DNA of 64,000 nt from Saposhnikovia divaricata (taxonomy: Eukaryota > Streptophyta > Magnoliopsida > Apiales > Apiaceae): NCBI GenBank assembly GCA_036435485.1, contig CM071595.1, positions 105,020,580-105,084,579 on the forward strand, written 5' to 3'. The notes below the pieces were generated by a model that made no database searches, was not told where the DNA came from, and saw only the letters and a program-made list of their open reading frames with translations. The position numbers were made by a program, and so were the translations under genes. Positions 1 through 10,559 of the stretch are shown here, one piece after another (position 1 is the stretch's first letter; each line of letters opens with the position of its first letter).

Positions 1-1
1 G

Positions 2-830
2 GGATCCCCTAAACAACCCGGTGGGACTGAATGTGGGTATGTAGTCATGCGCTACATGAAGGACATAATTGAAGACAAGGAAATGGAATTTATAACCAAG
101 GTGTGTGGTTTAATTTGTGTAATTTAACAGAAGTTTTTTATGAGTTGCGAGACTTCCGTCCTGCAGCTAGGCATGAGTTGAGTGTTGATATTGTTTATGA
201 AAGCAAACGATTAGTTGACGAGGCCAAGTTGATGGTCCTTGAATTTGGTGGCAAAATACAGGATTGACATACTTGAGAAACTAAAAACAATCAGTTGAAT
301 TATATGTGTAGTAGATGTAGGATACTATTTTTGGGTTGGCCAGTAAGCCTATAGGCAGGTAGTTGAAGTAAACATGTATAACTAGAGTCTTAGACAACGG
401 AAGTTGGTTGGTTATCACTAAAATCTTTATTGTTCAGAGGTTCTGTTGGTAGCCGAACTTTAGTACTCTATCTTGCTGTGTGGGAGATTGCCAACTGTGT
501 ATTTTGATTTGGGATATATATAATTATCTTATCTTTCTTATTCATGTTATGATACATAAAATATCAAATTTCAGGAGGAAATGAGAAAAGGTAAAAAAGT
601 GCATTATACATGTAGCTATAGAATTTAACAAATACTTATTTTCCACGTCTCCCTATCATGTAGTTATAGAATTTCTTGGTTTTGGTCAACGCACATGCAC
701 AATTTTTATGATGTTCTACTCTGTTTAATATTCACAGTGGGCTTTGAAGAATCGGAAGAGTTGTTACACAGAGGAGGATCTTGACGTCGTTCGTTGTGAG
801 GCACTTGATTATATCCAGGGATTTGTGTAA
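2..830 (+). CDS. Ulp1-like cysteine protease ORF of the CACTA element, C-terminal two exons
   Basis: Two exons are recognisable: 2-100 and 738-830, separated by an intron (101-737) with GT and AG borders. Exon one reads KQPGGTECGYVVMRYMKD, the catalytic end of Ulp1/SENP (C48) peptidases: the conserved Gln, an acidic residue (Glu here), then the nucleophile Cys in the ECGY context. Exon two begins WALKNRKSCYTEEDLD and ends with TAA, matching the short helical tail usual in plant transposon-encoded Ulp1 proteins. The phases join cleanly without a stop. The N-terminal part, with the catalytic His and Asp, is left of the window. In CACTA and Mutator-like elements such captured SUMO-protease-like domains are common; their role in transposition is not settled. 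Intron borders are my reading and were not tested against transcripts. Confidence 0.8.
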
Positions 831-1289
831 TCATCGACGACCAAGTACTGAATGGCTTTCAAGCCTTAGTCTGCTGCTAATATTTTGTTAAGTTTTCTAG
901 TACTGTTAAGTTGTCTAGCTAGTACTGTTATAAGTTGTTCTCTTCTGTCTTGACTTGTTCGATCTAGGATGCTTATATGCATGGTGAATATTGTGGATGG
1001 ATCAGTTTGTTATATTGTGGATGGAGTTGTTAATTATTAATGAATTATGCTTTTTGGGTAAATGTTTTGTATTGCTATTGGGTGAATGTTTGGTATTGCT
1101 AAGTTTGGTGAATGTTTTGTATACGAAACAAGCTTGGTGCCGTTCTAATTATGAACGTGCAATGGTGATTTTGATTTTGAATGGTAAATTTTTGGGCACC
1201 ATAATTATGCAAATAACATCAATTTTAGTCTTTAAGACATCACCTAAAAACTGTTGTCTATTATTTTGGACATTTTTGGGACCTATTTT
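831..1289 (+). other. Non-coding tail of the CACTA element
   Basis: AT-rich sequence between the protease stop codon and the palindromic repeats. No conserved frame is seen; an open frame from 991 runs into the repeats and is composed of them. It probably contains the polyadenylation region of the transposon gene. Confidence 0.6.
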
Positions 1290-1800
1290 ACATCGGTTAA
1301 AAACCGATGTAGTATACATTGGGAGCTATTTTACATCGGTTCAAAACCGATGTAGTATACAGTTTATTCTGGCAATTTTGGTAGGTATTTTACATCGGTT
1401 AAAAACCGATGTAGTATACAGTTTACAACATCGGTTAAAAACCGATGTAGTATACAATTTATTCTGGAAATTTTGGGAGGTATTTTACATCGGTTAAAAA
1501 CCGATGTAGTATACAGTTTACAACATCGGTTAAAAACCGATGTAGTATACAATTTATTCTAGCAATTTTGGGAGGTATTTTACATCGGTTAAAAACCGAT
1601 GTAGTATACAGTTTACAACATCGGTTCTATGTTGAAAACTGATGTTGTTGAGTTGTATTTACATCGGTTACAGACCGATGTAATAAGTCCTTTTTAACAT
1701 CGGCCCAGAACCGATGTAAAAAACATGGACTTTTAACAACACCCACCTAGACATCGGTTTTGAAAAGCTTTTACATCGGCCCAGAACCGATGTTGTACCC
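1290..1800. repeat. CACTA subterminal palindromic repeat cluster
   Basis: About ten copies of a 21-bp palindrome with arms ACATCGGTT and AACCGATGT around a short spacer lie at 1290, 1333, 1392, 1428, 1487, 1523, 1582 and onward, with more diverged arms to about 1800. Between 1392 and 1618 they are arranged as a 95-bp tandem unit holding two palindromes (1392/1487/1582 and 1428/1523/1618). CACTA elements carry short subterminal motifs that bind the element's own DNA-binding protein (TNPA in Spm); these palindromes are the obvious candidates here. Confidence 0.85.
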
Positions 1801-1802
1801 AG

Positions 1803-1819
1803 TTTTTCTAGTAGTGAAA
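1803..1819 (-). repeat. CACTA right terminal inverted repeat and probable target duplication
   Basis: The element ends TTTTTCTAGTAGTG at 1816, which on the minus strand reads CACTACTAGAAAAA, a standard plant CACTA terminus. AAA at 1817-1819 is the probable 3-bp duplication. In the intact relative (gypsy-2) the same codons read TTA AAG (Leu-Lys), so AAA fits inside the target. Confidence 0.85.
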
Positions 1820-3506
1820 GTACATATTCACTCAGAAAGAGTTAAACATGAGGCAGAGGAGATGGTTAGAGCTAATCAAAGATTATGGTTGTGAGATTCA
1901 TTATCACCCAGGGAAGGCCAATGTGGTGGCCGATGCACTTAGCCGAAAGGAGAAGCTTAAGATGATAACGTCAGTGGACGAATTGATCAAGGACCTTGAG
2001 AAACTGGAGATTGAAGTGAGGTTACCAGGAACCGGACAAGAGAGTCTAATGGAAGTAAAAGTCCAACCACCGTTATTGGAAAAGATTAAGTTATGCCAGG
2101 AAAAGAAGATAGAAGAAGAAAAGAATTCGATGGAGAAAATTTTGACTGGCGAGGAAATTAAGTGTGAGAAGGACGGGAATGGAATTATGAGGTACGCATC
2201 TAGGATATGGATCCCGAACGTTCAGGAATTAAAAGACGAGATTTTGCAAGAGGCTCATAGTTCGAGGTACTCAATTCACCCTGGAGGCACTAAGATGTAT
2301 AGAGATCTGAGGGAATACTATTGGTGGCCTAATATGAAGAAGGACGTGGCAGAGTGGGTAAGTAAATGCTTGACATGTCAAAGAGTAAAGTCCGAACACC
2401 AGAGGCCCAGTGGATTGTTGCAACCCTTAGAGATACCCGAGTGGAAATGGGAGCAGATTGCGATGGACTTTGTGGTCGGATTACCAAGGACCAAGACTAA
2501 TCATGATGCCATTTGGGTAATTATCGATAGGTTGACCAAGTCAGCACATTTTCTTCCAATCAACGAGAGATATACTGTCGACAATCTGGCAGATATTTAC
2601 TTAAAGGAGATTGTGGTTAGACATGGGGTTCCTGTGAGCATTGTATCAGATAGAGACCCAAGATTCAACTCCAGGTTCTGGAGAAGTTTTCAGGATTGTG
2701 TGGGGACCAAGTTAAACATGAGTACTGCATACCATCCCCAAACAGACGGACAGAGTGAGAGAACCATCCAGACCATCGAGGACATGTTGAGGGTATGTGC
2801 CATTGATTTTAAGGGAAGTTAGGATGATCACTTGCCGCTGATCAAATTTTCCTACAACAATAGTTACCATGCGAGTATAGGCATGCCCCCATATGAAGCT
2901 TTATACGGACGAAGATGTCGGTCTCCCTGATGTTGGGAAGAAGTTGGAGAGCGGAAGATTTTAGGACCTGAACTGGTCCAACAGACAAGAGAAACTATCG
3001 AGCTCATAAGAGGTCGGCTGGTAGCGGCCCAGGACAGACAGAAGAAGTATGCGGACCAGACCTGCAAGGACAAAGAATACGAGGTAGGAGAGTTTGTGAT
3101 GTTGAAGGTATCGCCGTGGAAAGGATTGATGAGATTTGGTAAGAAGGGAAAACTAAGCCCGAGATTTATTGGACCTTTTGAGATCTTGAAACAAGTTGGG
3201 AAATTAGCCTATGAATTGGCTTTACCCCCGAGCTTACAGCAAGTACATAATGTGTTCCATGTGTCCATGCTACGACCATACCATACCGACTTCCGACATG
3301 TGATAGAACATGATCAAGTGGATCTGCAACCAGACTTAACATATGTGGAGCAACCCGTAGAAATCATGGATAGAAAAGAGCAGGTGCTGAGGAACAAGGT
3401 TGTCAAACTAGTGAGAGTCTTGTGGAGGAATCAGAATGTTGAAGAATCAACATGGGAACTAGAGAGCGCGATGCGTGAAAAGCACCCCCAACTGTTTTCA
3501 ACCTGA
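1817..3506 (+). pseudogene. gypsy-1 pol fragment: RNase H end, integrase, chromodomain-like tail
   Basis: Reading from 1818, the frame starts at KYIFTQKELNMRQRRW (end of RNase H), then YHPGKANVVADALSRK, the integrase zinc finger (HSSRYSIHP ... CLTCQ), the catalytic core (MDFVVGLPR; SDRDPRF; QTDGQSERTIQ, the three acidic residues), the GPF module (RFIGPFEILK) and a tail resembling a chromodomain (NVEESTWELESAMRE). It corresponds to about residues 984-1541 of the gypsy-2 protein. A Trp codon has become TAG at 2820-2822, and a second stop, TGA, falls at about 2928-2930 where the relative has SPLYWDEV. The rest stays in frame to TGA at 3504-3506. The upstream part is separated by the CACTA insertion. 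No active integrase can be made from it. Confidence 0.92.
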
Positions 3507-3522
3507 TTCCGGGACGGAATCC

Positions 3523-3539
3523 TTTTAAGGAGGGGAGGC
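3523..3539 (+). other. gypsy-1 polypurine tract
   Basis: The purine-rich stretch AAGGAGGGGAGGC lies directly before the LTR start TGTAAGAACC. This is the expected primer site for plus-strand DNA synthesis in LTR retrotransposons. Confidence 0.85.
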
Positions 3540-6500
3540 TGTAAGAACCCTAATTTTTGGTAATATTTCCTTTTATTTAATATCTTGTGACATTATCATT
3601 ATGGAACCTTTCTATTCATCCCTGTTGATTAATAGAATTGATTGTCTGAGAAACTACGTTGTTGCATTCATTATGTAAGATATAAAGGGAGATTGTGAAG
3701 GCAAGAGTCTTATTGTTAGTAATATTTATAAAACTTGGGATGTGAGAATGGTTAGAGTATTAAAGGAATTATTAAGAATTGTGACGAGGAATTATGGACA
3801 TTCGAGGAATTTACACAATAAGTACTTAAGGAATTATAGGGGAAATCTCTACGCGACGAAATATTATTACGAGAGAATAATTAAGATACGATACGAATTA
3901 AAGATTAAATAATAAGCATTGGTGGAAGAATAATAATACAAGGAGTAGTATTGCATGCAAGCTCATGCAACCAAGTGGTTAGGAATCAAGTAAACTAGTT
4001 AGCCATTGGAAGATGAATAGTATCTAGTTGGTTACTTTTTAAAAAGAGGGAACACATAGTACATGACCCATGCTTGCTAGTACACTACCTATGCTTACAT
4101 GTGATATGTATCACCCAACCTAAATAACCTAACATCAATTATTTACCAACACAAACACAAACACAAAACACAAACTTTTCTCTTCCCCCCCCCCCCCTTG
4201 AAGCTTGCTCTCGGCCTAAGCAAAAGAAGAAGAAGAAAATTTCTTCTTCTCCCCTCTCCCATCACTCATAAATCTTGCCATAATTCCTAGGTCATCTACA
4301 TCATATATACAAGTTATGCTAGCAATTTCACTCCATTTTATCCACCCAATTTCAAGTTACAAATTATTCAAGCTTTGGTAAATAGTAATCAAGTTTGTTT
4401 TTCCTTTAGATCTTGCATTGTAAGTGTTGTAGGAGGCCATCTAAGGTGTTTTTGAGTTGTCTAAAGATTATCCAAGGCCTCTAGGAGCTCAAGAAGGTAT
4501 AAAAATCTCAAACCCCCTTGGTTATGTATTGTTTATATAGTATGGTAGTAGATCCATGTGTTTTAGGACTAATCTTGGATGTATATGTATTGGATAGCAT
4601 GGATCTTGAGTTCTGATGTTGAGATTGTGACTTTTATGACTATGGTTAATATATATATCTCCATGAGTGTTATGAACCATGATCTAAGTGTATTAAGTGG
4701 TGATTATGTTATGGAAGTATGATAAATGGTTGATCTAAGTAGTTTGAGCTTGCTGAGTTTTGTCCAGGAACTTTGATCTTTATTGTAGCACAATTTTGAA
4801 CCCCCAAATGATGTCCCCTGATGTCCTACCTTATATTGTTGGAAATATAATTGAATTTAATTTCTGGAAATGTAAGGTTCATAGCTAGGTGATGTGTAGA
4901 TTTTTAGTTATGGCAGGAGGAGTGAATTGTGTTTCTGGACTATGGACTGCACTAAGTGACCCCCTTGTGAACCTTGTTTAAACCCCTAAAAATATATGTG
5001 GGATCATGAAAAAAATTGAGAATGTAGGGAATGCAGTGGTGAAGACCACCCAAAAGGAATTGTATTAAAATATGAATTTTTGGAATTTATAAAAATGCTA
5101 GAGTAAAATTCGCGAAATGGAAAAAGTCGATTAGTGGAACATAATTCTAGGGTTAGTGGTTATGATTCGAACGTGGTAACTAAATTAAGTCGAGTAAGTG
5201 ACGAGCGTAATCGAGTGATGACATGGACCTATAGTGGGGCTAGGGAGTCATAAGACGAAGTCGTTAAGTTCATTTCGTACCCCCCTAAACCCCGTAATTA
5301 AAGAGATATTGTTAAGATACTAACGAACGATTATTGCTTATGTATAGATCGTTCGAATTCGCACGCTCGACCACCCCAACCAAACCAAGGCAAGTTTATT
5401 TTTCAAAACTTATCCATATACAAGGACTTTTACTGTTGTGTTTGTAGTTTTCAAATTATATCAAATGCTATGTTTATCGAAGTATTGATGCAATTGAAAT
5501 TGAACAAGTACATGTATGCTTTTACCCCTTGAACTTAGATTGAAATGTTTTCTTCGGACAACGACTCTCGCAATAGAGGTCGTAGCGGTCCGTATATACT
5601 ATTGACCGGGGAGCGGTATATTATTATATCGTATCTAGATTGCGAAAACCCGAAGGGTCATTCGGGGAGTATCGTATACTCAAATATTATGTTCATATCT
5701 TCGTAAATACTCGAAACCCTATCTTGGATTAAAAGTTTATTTTATCGAATAATTATTTATTAATTATTAATATTAAATCTTAAAATACTATTTATTAATC
5801 ATTTTTCATTATTTAAAGACAAAGTTAATCCAAGATACTTTTTAATTCTTTCAAACTCGAACTCTTTCGAACTCAAAACATTTTCGAAAACCCCCGGTCA
5901 GATTCTGCTTCTTGTATGATTTCAAGAATCATCGGTCGACTGATGTCGGACCTCAATTACTCTGTTTTCAATCAAAATCAAGTTTTAAAAGAAAAGAAAA
6001 AGGGACTCTGGCAGGTGTGGGAACCGTTGACGAACGATTCCCGGGATGTGTAAGCGGCCGTGAGATAGGCGGTCCATCACTTATTATTCCGGCCCAGGTG
6101 TTGCCGAAGGATGATTACGGATGTAGTTTTCATCGAGGGTGATTACGGATGTAGTTTTCACCCGAGGGATAGTTACGGATGTAGTTTCTATCCTTCTACT
6201 GGTAGAGAAGACCCGCGGATTATTGGACTTGGATGTGGCGACTGATCATCGTCAATCCTTGTCAGGTTTTGTGTTTTCTTTAAGTCCCATTCCTCCATTT
6301 TGGAAAAATGCTTTGACACTGCTTCTTAGGCTTTTGTGCCAAGTTGCTGATAGTGTTCTATTTTGATGAGAAAGATGTTGATTCAATGCAGTATCTAGAA
6401 CTGCAAGTTTATTTTGAAAACAAGGGCACATATTGTTGCACCTTCGAGATTTATCAACTATGACAAGTGATTTTATAACTGATTGATACAAACAAGTATA

Positions 6501-7046
6501 TCAACTGCCAATCATATGAAATGTTATATTGCTTACCTTATATATATATTTCTTGCTGAGCTATAGTTGCTCACTCTTGCTTGTTTTCAAATTTTACAAA
6601 CACAACAGCTAAGCGAAATGGCAAGACCCAGGCAGACTGTTCGAAAGCAGGTGACTAGACCCGAGCCACCACTTGAGATTCCACCGGTAGGCCCCATTAG
6701 CCGGATTGGTTGGCAGATTTTGTTAGTACGTTTTATTTATCAGCATGACCTGTGCAAGGCAGTGTATCGTAACAAACTTTCAAGCCGCCAACTTCGCTTC
6801 ATATCGAAGTGTTGCTGGTAGCATAAATACTATTTAATTCGGTCTGTAATAACTCTGATAACTTTATTACTGTTTAATCAATGTGTGACGTTTCTGAGGC
6901 TCTAACATGTGTGTGTGAGTGTGGTGTGAGTTTATTGTGGGGTCGATGGCTGTGTTACATATATTATGTGCAAGAACAGGTATGTTACTAATGGAAAATG
7001 GACCGTGAGCGCCTAGATCTCCGACCCCGGATCTGGGGGCGTCACA
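3540..7046 (+). repeat. gypsy-1 3' LTR (about 3.5 kb)
   Basis: The LTR starts TGTAAGAACCCTAAT just after the polypurine tract and ends GGGGGCGTCACA at 7046, so it has TG...CA ends. The end strongly resembles that of the gypsy-2 LTR (GGGGGCGTTACA), which supports the boundary. Long LTRs of 3-4 kb are typical of the Tekay/Del lineage. It contains a 13-base C run at 4185-4197 and a small minisatellite at 6107-6193. Open frames at 5912-6821 have no family resemblance and are not called. The 5-bp target duplication would be GATGT at 7047-7051; its partner is outside the window. Confidence 0.85.
6107..6193 (+). repeat. Three-copy minisatellite in the gypsy-1 LTR
   Basis: Three copies of a unit of about 29 bp with the core TTACGGATGTAGTTT, separated by GAGGG. 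The copies differ at a few positions. It may lie in the transcribed part of the LTR; no function is evident. Confidence 0.8.
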
Positions 7047-7105
7047 GATGTTGTTCTTCGTGTTTGAACCATGGTTGACGTTGTCTTCCCACAGACGGCG
7101 CCAAA
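7047..7105 (-). mobile_element. Primer-binding site and internal start of a reverse-oriented LTR element
   Basis: On the minus strand, directly after the LTR end (CCACAACA), the sequence reads TTTGGCGCCGTCTGTGGGAA, a primer-binding-site-like sequence frequent in plant LTR retrotransposons. Only about 60 bases of interior remain before the gypsy-1 LTR boundary at 7046, so gypsy-1 probably inserted here and the remainder lies left of the window. Confidence 0.6.
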
Positions 7106-7587
7106 TGTTGTGGAATAAAAACTAGGTTACGAGTATTGCGGCTAGGGTTTGTGTGTATTTAATGCTAAGGTGTGTGAGCTTCGTGCTTTAATGGTTGCTC
7201 TTGTGCTCGTGGCTGAATCTGCCTTCACAAGATGCCTACGTACTTTGATGAATATCAAAGATCAAGCCAAAAAACGTAGTTCTAGAATGAGGGGTTTGAC
7301 CCTTTATATAGACTGAGAAGCCTCAGAATTATAGTAGGGTTAGGTGACTTAGTGGGCAAGTCAGCCTTGAGGAAAGTTCTAGACTCCCTCCTTGTAGGAG
7401 TCTGTTTCCTTGTATGACTATGTGCCTTGGAGGCTACTCTTTGGAGAGATAATATCCTTATTTGACTTGTATTTCCCAGCTGTTAATTATCCCTCAATAT
7501 TAACTACGAAATTAATATCTAATTAGGGTTTTTTGGCCATTTGGTGGGCCCCACGCTTGGACCATACCGGGTCTAATTAATGCCACA
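7106..7587 (-). repeat. LTR (about 482 bp) of a reverse-oriented LTR element
   Basis: On the minus strand this begins TGTGGCATTAATTAG and ends CCACAACA, so it has TG...CA ends, and a primer-binding site follows at once (7081-7105). That makes it a 5' LTR in minus orientation. The left boundary is firm; the right boundary (7587) is inferred from the TG start and a change to the sequence style of the Helitron run. No coding part of this element is in the window, so its lineage is unknown. Confidence 0.55.
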
Positions 7588-8038
7588 TTTAATGTGTCTT
7601 TAGGGCTTACTTCTATTATGTTTGAAAAATATTTTAGTTCGTTTTTATTATAAATTCAAATTCTTCTATTTTATAAATTTAAACACCTATTTTACTTTCA
7701 ATATGTTATTAAATATTATTGTTATTAATATTTAAAATCCTAAAAACAACTTACTCAATCGTGCAAAATTGAAAATAAGAGTTGTGAATTGAATAAATTT
7801 GGATTCCTTTTTTACTTTAAATATGTTAATTAATATGTCTTCTTTATAAACTTGAACTCTTCTCCTTCTCCATTAACTTAAACTCATATATCACTTATTC
7901 TACTTCTAATATGATAAAAGATATTTTTTTATTTATTAGTATTTAAAATTCTAAAACTCTGAAAAAATTAGAAAAATAGATTGAGACGATCTCAGAGGCG
8001 CCACCTAAGCTCTCGATTATCCTCCTTTATATATATAA
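7588..8038 (-). mobile_element. E0: 5' part of a Helitron-like element
   Basis: This AT-rich block ends in the same sequence as the right ends of E2 and E3: GAGACGATCT, then GCGCCACCTAA, then CCTCCTTTATATATATA. It is therefore the 5' part (right part, because the family lies in minus orientation) of another copy. Its left part with the 3' hairpin is missing, replaced by the LTR at 7106-7587. No ORF. Confidence 0.55.
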
Positions 8039-9849
8039 CTAGTCGACTAAGCTGCGCTTCGCGGCGACCTTATAATTTTTTTTAAATTTTTTTTTAAATA
8101 AAGATAATTTAAAAAAATGACAAAAATATTTTTATAATATCAATATAAATTGGTGAACACAATATTGTATAAATTAAATATACATAGATAATAAGATAAA
8201 TTATTCATTTATTTTTCTATACCGATTTTGTCTTACGATTTTTTAGGTCGACACCCACTGTATATATTATAAAAATACTAAGCGTACACAATAATAAAAA
8301 TTTAAATACTAAAATGCTCTTTGACTTTGATTTACCGATTTTGCCTCACAATTCTTTTTTAAAATTTTAAATATATCTAAAATATCAATATAAATTGATG
8401 AACACAATATTGTATAAATTAAAATATACATAGATAATAAGATAAATTATTCATATATTTTTCTATACCGATTTTTTAAAACAATTTTTTAGGCCGACAC
8501 CCGTTTGTATATATTATAAAAATACTAAGCATACACAATAATAAAAAATTAAATACTAAAATGCTCTTTGACTTTGATTTATCGATTTTGCCTCACAATT
8601 TTTAGGTCGACGCCCATTGTATAAATTTTAAAAATACTAAGTATATACAATAATAAAAATTTAAAACTTAAAATCCTTTTTTACTTTAATTTCGGTTTAA
8701 AAAACATAAAAAAGCTATAAGAGAATCAATGTAATTAGAATTTGAAAGTGCAAAATCATAATAAAGTATGATGCTAACATTGTTTAAAGAAAAATACACA
8801 GATAATAACAACTCTTTTGGTGCTTGTATCACCAAAATTCTTTCCATAAACGTATACATATAAATCAAATTTATGATCAAAATAGACTAATAAACGAAGA
8901 GTGGTTAAAAGGAAAGACAAAAAGCAAACATAAAATTTTACAGATATCAATTGATCATGATCACCTAGCACGATCTCTCTTCTCTTTCTACGTGAAGCAG
9001 GATATGGTGAAAACTGTATAGTTCAAACATAAAATTCTAATGCATAAATAAAATTATATAAGTAGTTTCTTACAGAAATTCAAACCAAAACTTTTGTCAT
9101 AACAATATATAAAAAAAATTGATGTCGTAAAATCTTAACTTATAATGCATAGTAGGACTTGAGGAAACTCGTAAAATAAAATTGATATGTGCACATCATC
9201 ATTATGCATCCAGCTTCTTTCTTTGATAATACAAATATCATCAAATTATATCCATCTTCTTTGTACTGCGACAAAACTTTGGCGTCTATTCTTGCATCTT
9301 ACAAAAACAGAACAATCAAAATCAAGACTAATTGTTTACGTTCAAGAAGATACAAATACTCTAAAAGCAAACATAAATATAAAGAGAACTAATATTTTTG
9401 GACTACAGAAATTTGTTTATAAATTGAGTAAATATAATTACAAACATGGTGATAAATTTTGATTATTAGAAGTAATGATTGTATATATATATATAAGAAT
9501 ATAAATTTTTTTTTTCGAATATATAATATAAGAATATATTTTTTTCCTATTTCGAATATATAATTTTTTCTTCCCAACAAATTCGAAAACCTTTTCCAAT
9601 TCCGAATATGTAATTTGAATTCTTCTTCCCTACAAATTGGAGAACCTTTTCTATTTCAAAGATGTTTATGTTAACATTTATATTAATGTTAAAAAAGGAA
9701 GTTCAGGTTTCTTTTCTAAAAAATAGGACCTAAAGAAGGAAGTTTTTTTTTTTATTTAAATTTAAGGAGCTCCAGAAAAATAGATAAATAGGATCCGAAC
9801 GATTCTAGAGCTCCACCAAACTTCTAGGAAATTTTCTTTATATATATAA
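8039..9849 (-). mobile_element. E1: Helitron-like element, minus orientation
   Basis: The left end reads A, CTAGTCGACTAAGCTGCGC, then CTTCGCGGC. On the minus strand this is a GC-rich hairpin followed by about ten bases and CTAG before T, the standard 3' end of a Helitron (insertion between A and T). The right end is CTTTATATATATAA next to E2. E1 shares its interior (CGACACCC-type repeats) with E4. Short open frames at 8686-9580 are AT-rich and unsupported. No Rep/helicase is encoded, so it is non-autonomous. The exact 5' terminus is unclear because another copy abuts it. Confidence 0.65.
8200..8690. repeat. Tandem repeat inside E1
   Basis: A block containing TTTTTAGGTCGACACCC, ATAATAAAAATTTAAA and GCTCTTTGACTTTGATTTA occurs near 8240, 8485 and, in a shorter form, 8600. 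The first two are about 244 bp apart. Related CGACACCC blocks occur twice in E4 (about 15181 and 15400). Confidence 0.75.
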
Positions 9850-10559
9850 CTAGTTGATAAAGCCGCGCTTTGCGGCGGCGTTACAATTTTTATTTTTAAA
9901 AAAATTCAATACATTTACGTTATATTATAATTTTAATAATTAAATAATTGTATCTAATGAATCAATTTCTTGTTAAATACGATTCTTTCGATTGAGCCGC
10001 TCTCTCGTTAAAACCGAAATCCCAACTTTTTAACATATATTATAATGACTTATATAATATTTTTAATCCATAAAATCGAACCGTAAAATTAAAAAAAAAT
10101 TATGACTACTGTATCAAATTCTAATAGCTAATACAGTCTTTTCTAGCGAGTCGTCTTCCCGTTAAATACGTTTCGAGCCGCTCTTATTTGAAACCGAAAT
10201 TCTAACTTCACTATATAAAGAGAGTAAATTCTAATTTTTATATTCTTTAAACTTTCTAATATTTATGGAGTTTTAAAAGCTGAAAATACATCTTATATTT
10301 TCTGTATATTATAGATAAACTTGTATAAAAAAGTTAAAATAAAGGATTTTCAGGAAAAAAGATGTATAGTTTTAAAAAAAATCGTATATGATGTCTCCAC
10401 CGTCCTCGTATTCTACTTCCAATAAAACATTTTATTTTATGTATTATATATTTAAACACTTTTTATACGATCTTATTTAATGAACCGATTTCTTGTTAAA
10501 CACGGTTATTACTATTGATCTCTCTCTCGCTAAGACTAAAAACCTAACTTTTACATATA

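Larger units (their letters stand above)
1..1816 (+). mobile_element. CACTA (EnSpm-type) DNA transposon, right part
   Basis: This is the 3' part of a CACTA element whose left part lies outside the window. It holds, in order, the last two exons of a Ulp1-like protease ORF, about 450 bases of non-coding tail, a cluster of palindromic subterminal repeats, and a right end reading CTAGTAGTG, the reverse complement of the plant CACTA terminus CACTACTAG. The base after the end resumes a Gypsy RNase H reading frame, so the element sits inside gypsy-1. The three bases AAA at 1817-1819 are the probable right copy of the 3-bp target duplication expected for this superfamily; the left copy is outside the window. 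Autonomy cannot be judged because the transposase part is not seen. Confidence 0.9.
1817..7046 (+). mobile_element. gypsy-1: Ty3/Gypsy chromovirus (Tekay/Del-like), 3' part
   Basis: The element resumes immediately after the CACTA terminus inside the RNase H region and runs through integrase, GPF/Y module and chromodomain-like tail, a polypurine tract and a complete 3' LTR. Its protein is clearly homologous to the end of the intact gypsy-2 Gag-Pol (26292-30917), but the LTRs are of a different family. The 5' LTR, gag and most of pol would lie left of the CACTA insertion, outside the window. Two in-frame stops show it is dead. It appears inserted in the internal region of the LTR element at 7047-7587. 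Confidence 0.88.

Noticed and set aside
991..1497. 168-codon frame in the CACTA tail
   Set aside because: Its second half translates the palindromic repeats; no start context or homology.
1290..1800. Regularly spaced palindromic repeats resembling a CRISPR array
   Set aside because: Plant context, CACTA terminus next to it, and the spacers are themselves repeated with a 95-bp period.
5912..6821. Small plus-strand frames in the gypsy-1 LTR
   Set aside because: Short, overlapping, cross the minisatellite, and lack recognisable domains.
8686..9580. Several 60-90-codon frames on both strands in E1
   Set aside because: AT-rich chance frames overlapping each other; none has a matching frame in the related copy E4.
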